The notes below the pieces were generated by a model. That model was not told the DNA's origin. It made no database searches and saw nothing but the letters and a program-made list of their open reading frames with translations. A program made the translations under genes and the position numbers. Positions 5,400 to 7,740 of a stretch of DNA of 7,740 nt are shown piece by piece. Source of the stretch: Patescibacteria group bacterium (GTDB taxonomy: Bacteria; Patescibacteriota; Patescibacteriia; UBA9934); NCBI GenBank assembly GCA_030916555.1, contig JAUPWK010000049.1, positions 1 to 7,740 of the forward strand, read 5' to 3'. Position 1 is the stretch's first letter; the number at the start of each line of letters is the position of its first letter.

Positions 5400-5867
5400 A
5401 TGCGTGGTAAGAGTGCTATTAAGCGCGAGCTCGCTCCTGACAGTAAGTATGGGAGCGTTTTGGTTTCCAAGCTCGTGAATTACGTCATGAAGGATGGAAA
5501 AAAGTCAGTTGCTGAGAAGGTGGTATACGCCTGTCTCGACAAGGTTGCTGCCGAAACCAAGCAGAACCCAATTGATGTGTTTGATGAGGCTTTGAAAAAT
5601 ATCACCCCAACTGTTGAGGTGAAATCAAAGCGTGTTGGTGGTGCGAACTATCAGGTGCCTATGCCAGTTCGTGGTGATCGTCGCTATGCTTTGGCGTATC
5701 GCTGGTTGCTTGTGGCTGCTCGTGGCAAGAAAGGTCGTCCAATGGCTGACAAGTTGGCCGAAGAGCTCATGTTGGCTGCAAAGAATGAGGGTGAAGCCGT
5801 GAAGAAGCGCGCTGATGTACAGCGCATGGCAGAGGCGAACCGTGCCTTTGCTCACCTTGCTCGGTAG
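5400..5867 (+). CDS. rpsG: 30S ribosomal protein S7
   Basis: S7 nucleates assembly of the 3' major domain of 16S rRNA and lies at the E site of the 30S subunit. The 155 residues match the family length. The start MRGKSAIKRELAPDSKYGS, the helix VLVSKLVNYVMKDGKKSVAEKVV, the PTVEVKSKRVGGANYQVP hairpin region and the C-terminal KKRADVQRMAEANRAFAHLAR are typical; the last residues differ from the common AHYRW. An ATG at 5395 is out of frame, so 5400 is the start. No Shine-Dalgarno sequence is near it, the preceding bases being gccaaaacgataaaatgat. It lies between rpsL and fusA, the usual str operon order. Translation may be limited by the structured spacer upstream. Confidence 0.97.
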   Translation: MRGKSAIKRELAPDSKYGSVLVSKLVNYVMKDGKKSVAEKVVYACLDKVAAETKQNPIDVFDEALKNITPTVEVKSKRVGGANYQVPMPVRGDRRYALAYRWLLVAARGKKGRPMADKLAEELMLAAKNEGEAVKKRADVQRMAEANRAFAHLAR

Positions 5868-5917
5868 GTTCATTCAAGCGCTAATTTCACTTTAGATTTT
5901 AGACTTTTCACTTCTTT

Positions 5918-7740
5918 ATGCAACGCGATTATCCGCTAGATCGGGTACGTAACATTGGTATTATCGCTCACATTGACGCCGGTAAGACCACCACTACTGA
6001 GCGCGTGCTTTTTTACACGGGTAAGAAGCACAAGATCGGTGAAGTGCACGAGGGTGAGGCTACCATGGACTGGATGGAACAGGAGCAGGAGCGTGGTATC
6101 ACTATTACTGCCGCTGCCACTACTTGTTTTTGGAAAGATCACCGCATTAACATTATCGATACCCCTGGACACGTAGACTTTACCGTTGAAGTTGAGCGTT
6201 CTTTGCGTGTGCTCGATGGTGGTGTAACGGTGTTCGATGGAGTCGCTGGAGTTGAGCCGCAATCTGAAACTGTTTGGCACCAGGCCGACAAGTACAAAGT
6301 GCCGCGCGTGTGCTTCATTAACAAATTGGATCGCACGGGTGCAGACTTCTATAAGGATCTTGATTCCATTCACAAGCGTTTAACCCCAAATGCTTATCCG
6401 ATTCAGTTACCAATTGGTACGGAGTCGAATTTCGTTAGTATTGTCGACTTGCTGAACCGCAAGATGTACACCTTTAAGGACGATCTCGGAAAGGATGTCG
6501 ATATTACGGATGTTCCTGAGGAGCATAAAGCGAAGGTGGAGGAGTACCGCGCAAAGCTTGTCGAGGCTATTGTGGAAAATGATGAAGCCTTGATGGAACG
6601 CTTTTTCTCTGGCGAAGAGATCTCAGTACCTGAGCTTAAAGTAGCTCTCCGTAAGGGTGTGGTCGCCATGAAGATCTTCCCGGTTTTGTGTGGTTCAGCT
6701 TTGAAGAACAAGGGCGTTCAGCTCATGCTTGATGCCGTTGTTGATTACTTGCCATCGCCACTTGATCGTCCTGCTGTTGAAGGTTTTAGCCCAGAGAATC
6801 CAGATGAGAAAATTGTTTGCCCAGCCAAGGACGATGCTCCATTTGCAGCTTTGGCCTTCAAGATTGCGGCTGACCCATTCGTGGGTAAGTTGGCCTTCTT
6901 CCGTGTGTACTCCGGTTCCTTGAAATCCGGTACGTATGTGTTGAACACCGCTACTGGAGAGAAGGAGCGTATTTCTCGCATCGTGCGTCTGCATGCGAAC
7001 TCTCGTGAAGAAGTTGATCAGGTATTTGCTGGAGAAATTGCAGCCGCGGTGGGTTTGAAGGGTACGGCCACGGGTCAGACCTTGTGTGATGTTGATCATC
7101 CAATTGTGCTTGAGAACATCGTGTTCGCTGAGCCGGTTATTTCTCAGGCTATTGAGCCGAAGACGAAGGGTGACCAAGAAAAGATGGGTATGGCTTTGTC
7201 CAAACTCATGGAAGAGGATCCAACCTTCCACGTGCATACGGATACCGATACTACTCAGACCATCATTCAGGGTATGGGAGAACTTCACCTTGAAATCATG
7301 GTGGATCGCATGAAGCGCGAATATGGCGTGGAGGTGACTGTTGGTCGTCCGCAGGTTAGCTACCGCGAAGCTATTCGTGGTGCTGCTGAAGGCGAAGGTA
7401 AGTACGTGAAGCAATCCGGTGGTCGCGGTCAGTATGGTCATGCTTGGATCAAGGTTGAGCCAAACACGGATACTGAACACCCAGGTTTCCAGTTCTTTGA
7501 TGAAATTAAGGGTGGTGCAGTGCCACGTGAATACATCGCTCCAATTGAGAAGGGTGCTCGTGAAGCTAACGATCGCGGTGTTTTGGCAGGCTTCCCACTT
7601 ATTAACGTAAAGGCGACGGTTTTCGATGGTTCTTACCACGAAGTGGACTCCAACGAAGCTGCCTTTAAGATGGCTGGTTCCATGGCTTTCCAGGAAGCTG
7701 TGCGTTTGGCTAAGCCAGTTCTTCTTGAGCCGGTTATGAA
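5918..7740 (+). CDS. fusA: Elongation factor G, 3' end beyond the window
   Basis: EF-G is the GTPase that drives tRNA-mRNA translocation and, with RRF, ribosome recycling. The window holds 607 codons of about 700, with no stop, so the product is cut by the right edge only. G-domain motifs are complete: AHIDAGKT (17-24), RGITI switch I (59-63), DTPGH with the catalytic His85 (81-85), NKLD (135-138) and GSA (259-261). Domain III shows GMGELHLEI (452-460). Domain IV shows SGGRGQYGHAW (500-510) and the decoding-site tip GSYHEVDS (571-578) with His574. Most of domain V is missing. The start ATG (MQRDYPLDRVRNIGIIAHID) fits the family. It lies 50 bases after rpsG, behind a pyrimidine-rich leader with no Shine-Dalgarno sequence and no terminator, so it is cotranscribed with rpsG. 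Confidence 0.98.
   Translation, partial: MQRDYPLDRVRNIGIIAHIDAGKTTTTERVLFYTGKKHKIGEVHEGEATMDWMEQEQERGITITAAATTCFWKDHRINIIDTPGHVDFTVEVERSLRVLDGGVTVFDGVAGVEPQSETVWHQADKYKVPRVCFINKLDRTGADFYKDLDSIHKRLTPNAYPIQLPIGTESNFVSIVDLLNRKMYTFKDDLGKDVDITDVPEEHKAKVEEYRAKLVEAIVENDEALMERFFSGEEISVPELKVALRKGVVAMKIFPVLCGSALKNKGVQLMLDAVVDYLPSPLDRPAVEGFSPENPDEKIVCPAKDDAPFAALAFKIAADPFVGKLAFFRVYSGSLKSGTYVLNTATGEKERISRIVRLHANSREEVDQVFAGEIAAAVGLKGTATGQTLCDVDHPIVLENIVFAEPVISQAIEPKTKGDQEKMGMALSKLMEEDPTFHVHTDTDTTQTIIQGMGELHLEIMVDRMKREYGVEVTVGRPQVSYREAIRGAAEGEGKYVKQSGGRGQYGHAWIKVEPNTDTEHPGFQFFDEIKGGAVPREYIAPIEKGAREANDRGVLAGFPLINVKATVFDGSYHEVDSNEAAFKMAGSMAFQEAVRLAKPVLLEPVM

Noticed and set aside
5257..5478. 73-codon plus-strand frame spanning the rpsL-rpsG spacer
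   Set aside because: It runs through both structured RNA modules and into rpsG in another frame, with no ribosome binding site and no protein-like composition.
6695..7639. 314-codon minus-strand frame inside fusA
   Set aside because: It lies wholly antisense to clear EF-G coding sequence. Long antisense frames are expected opposite biased codon use.

Overview
The window is a compact bacterial segment. It carries nucleoside diphosphate kinase (ndk), an unrecognised 423-residue protein, MurA, an M50 intramembrane protease, and the start of a str-type operon (rpsL, rpsG, and fusA cut by the right edge). All of these read rightwards. One small gene at the left edge reads leftwards. The tight packing, largely Shine-Dalgarno-less core genes, isolated conserved genes mixed with orphan proteins, and a MurA with Asp in place of the usual catalytic Cys would fit a Candidate Phyla Radiation (Patescibacteria) genome. 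That placement is inferred from gene style only, because the window holds no rRNA.

Layout. Positions 1-352 hold a small minus-strand gene for a putative exported peptide, with a strong ribosome binding site but a likely frameshift or early stop. Positions 353-482 hold two divergent promoters, one for that gene and one for ndk. ndk (483-950) ends in a terminator. Positions 1031-1321 look like an independent RNA gene: an extended -10 promoter, about 230 nt of RNA closed by a long 5'/3' stem with several internal hairpins, then a rho-independent terminator with a GAAA loop. It does not match the tmRNA, SRP RNA or RNase P core motifs I know. The 423-residue protein follows (1375-2646). Its last 140 residues show a faint RelA/SpoT-synthetase-like pattern. 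Its terminator abuts the murA promoter.

murA (2741-4039) and the M50 protease gene (4043-4720) are separated by 3 bases and are probably coupled. rpsL has its own promoter (4735-4763). rpsL, rpsG and fusA then follow as a translation operon. The 161-base rpsL-rpsG spacer holds two structured modules: a long hairpin built from degenerate 7-base repeats, and a three-way junction just before rpsG. That is where S7 feedback control acts in the E. coli str operon.

How the genes work together: rpsL, rpsG and fusA build and drive the ribosome. murA starts peptidoglycan precursor synthesis. ndk balances nucleoside triphosphates. The most interesting items are the unassigned structured RNA next to the possible alarmone-like protein, the Cys-to-Asp MurA, and the structured rpsL-rpsG spacer.
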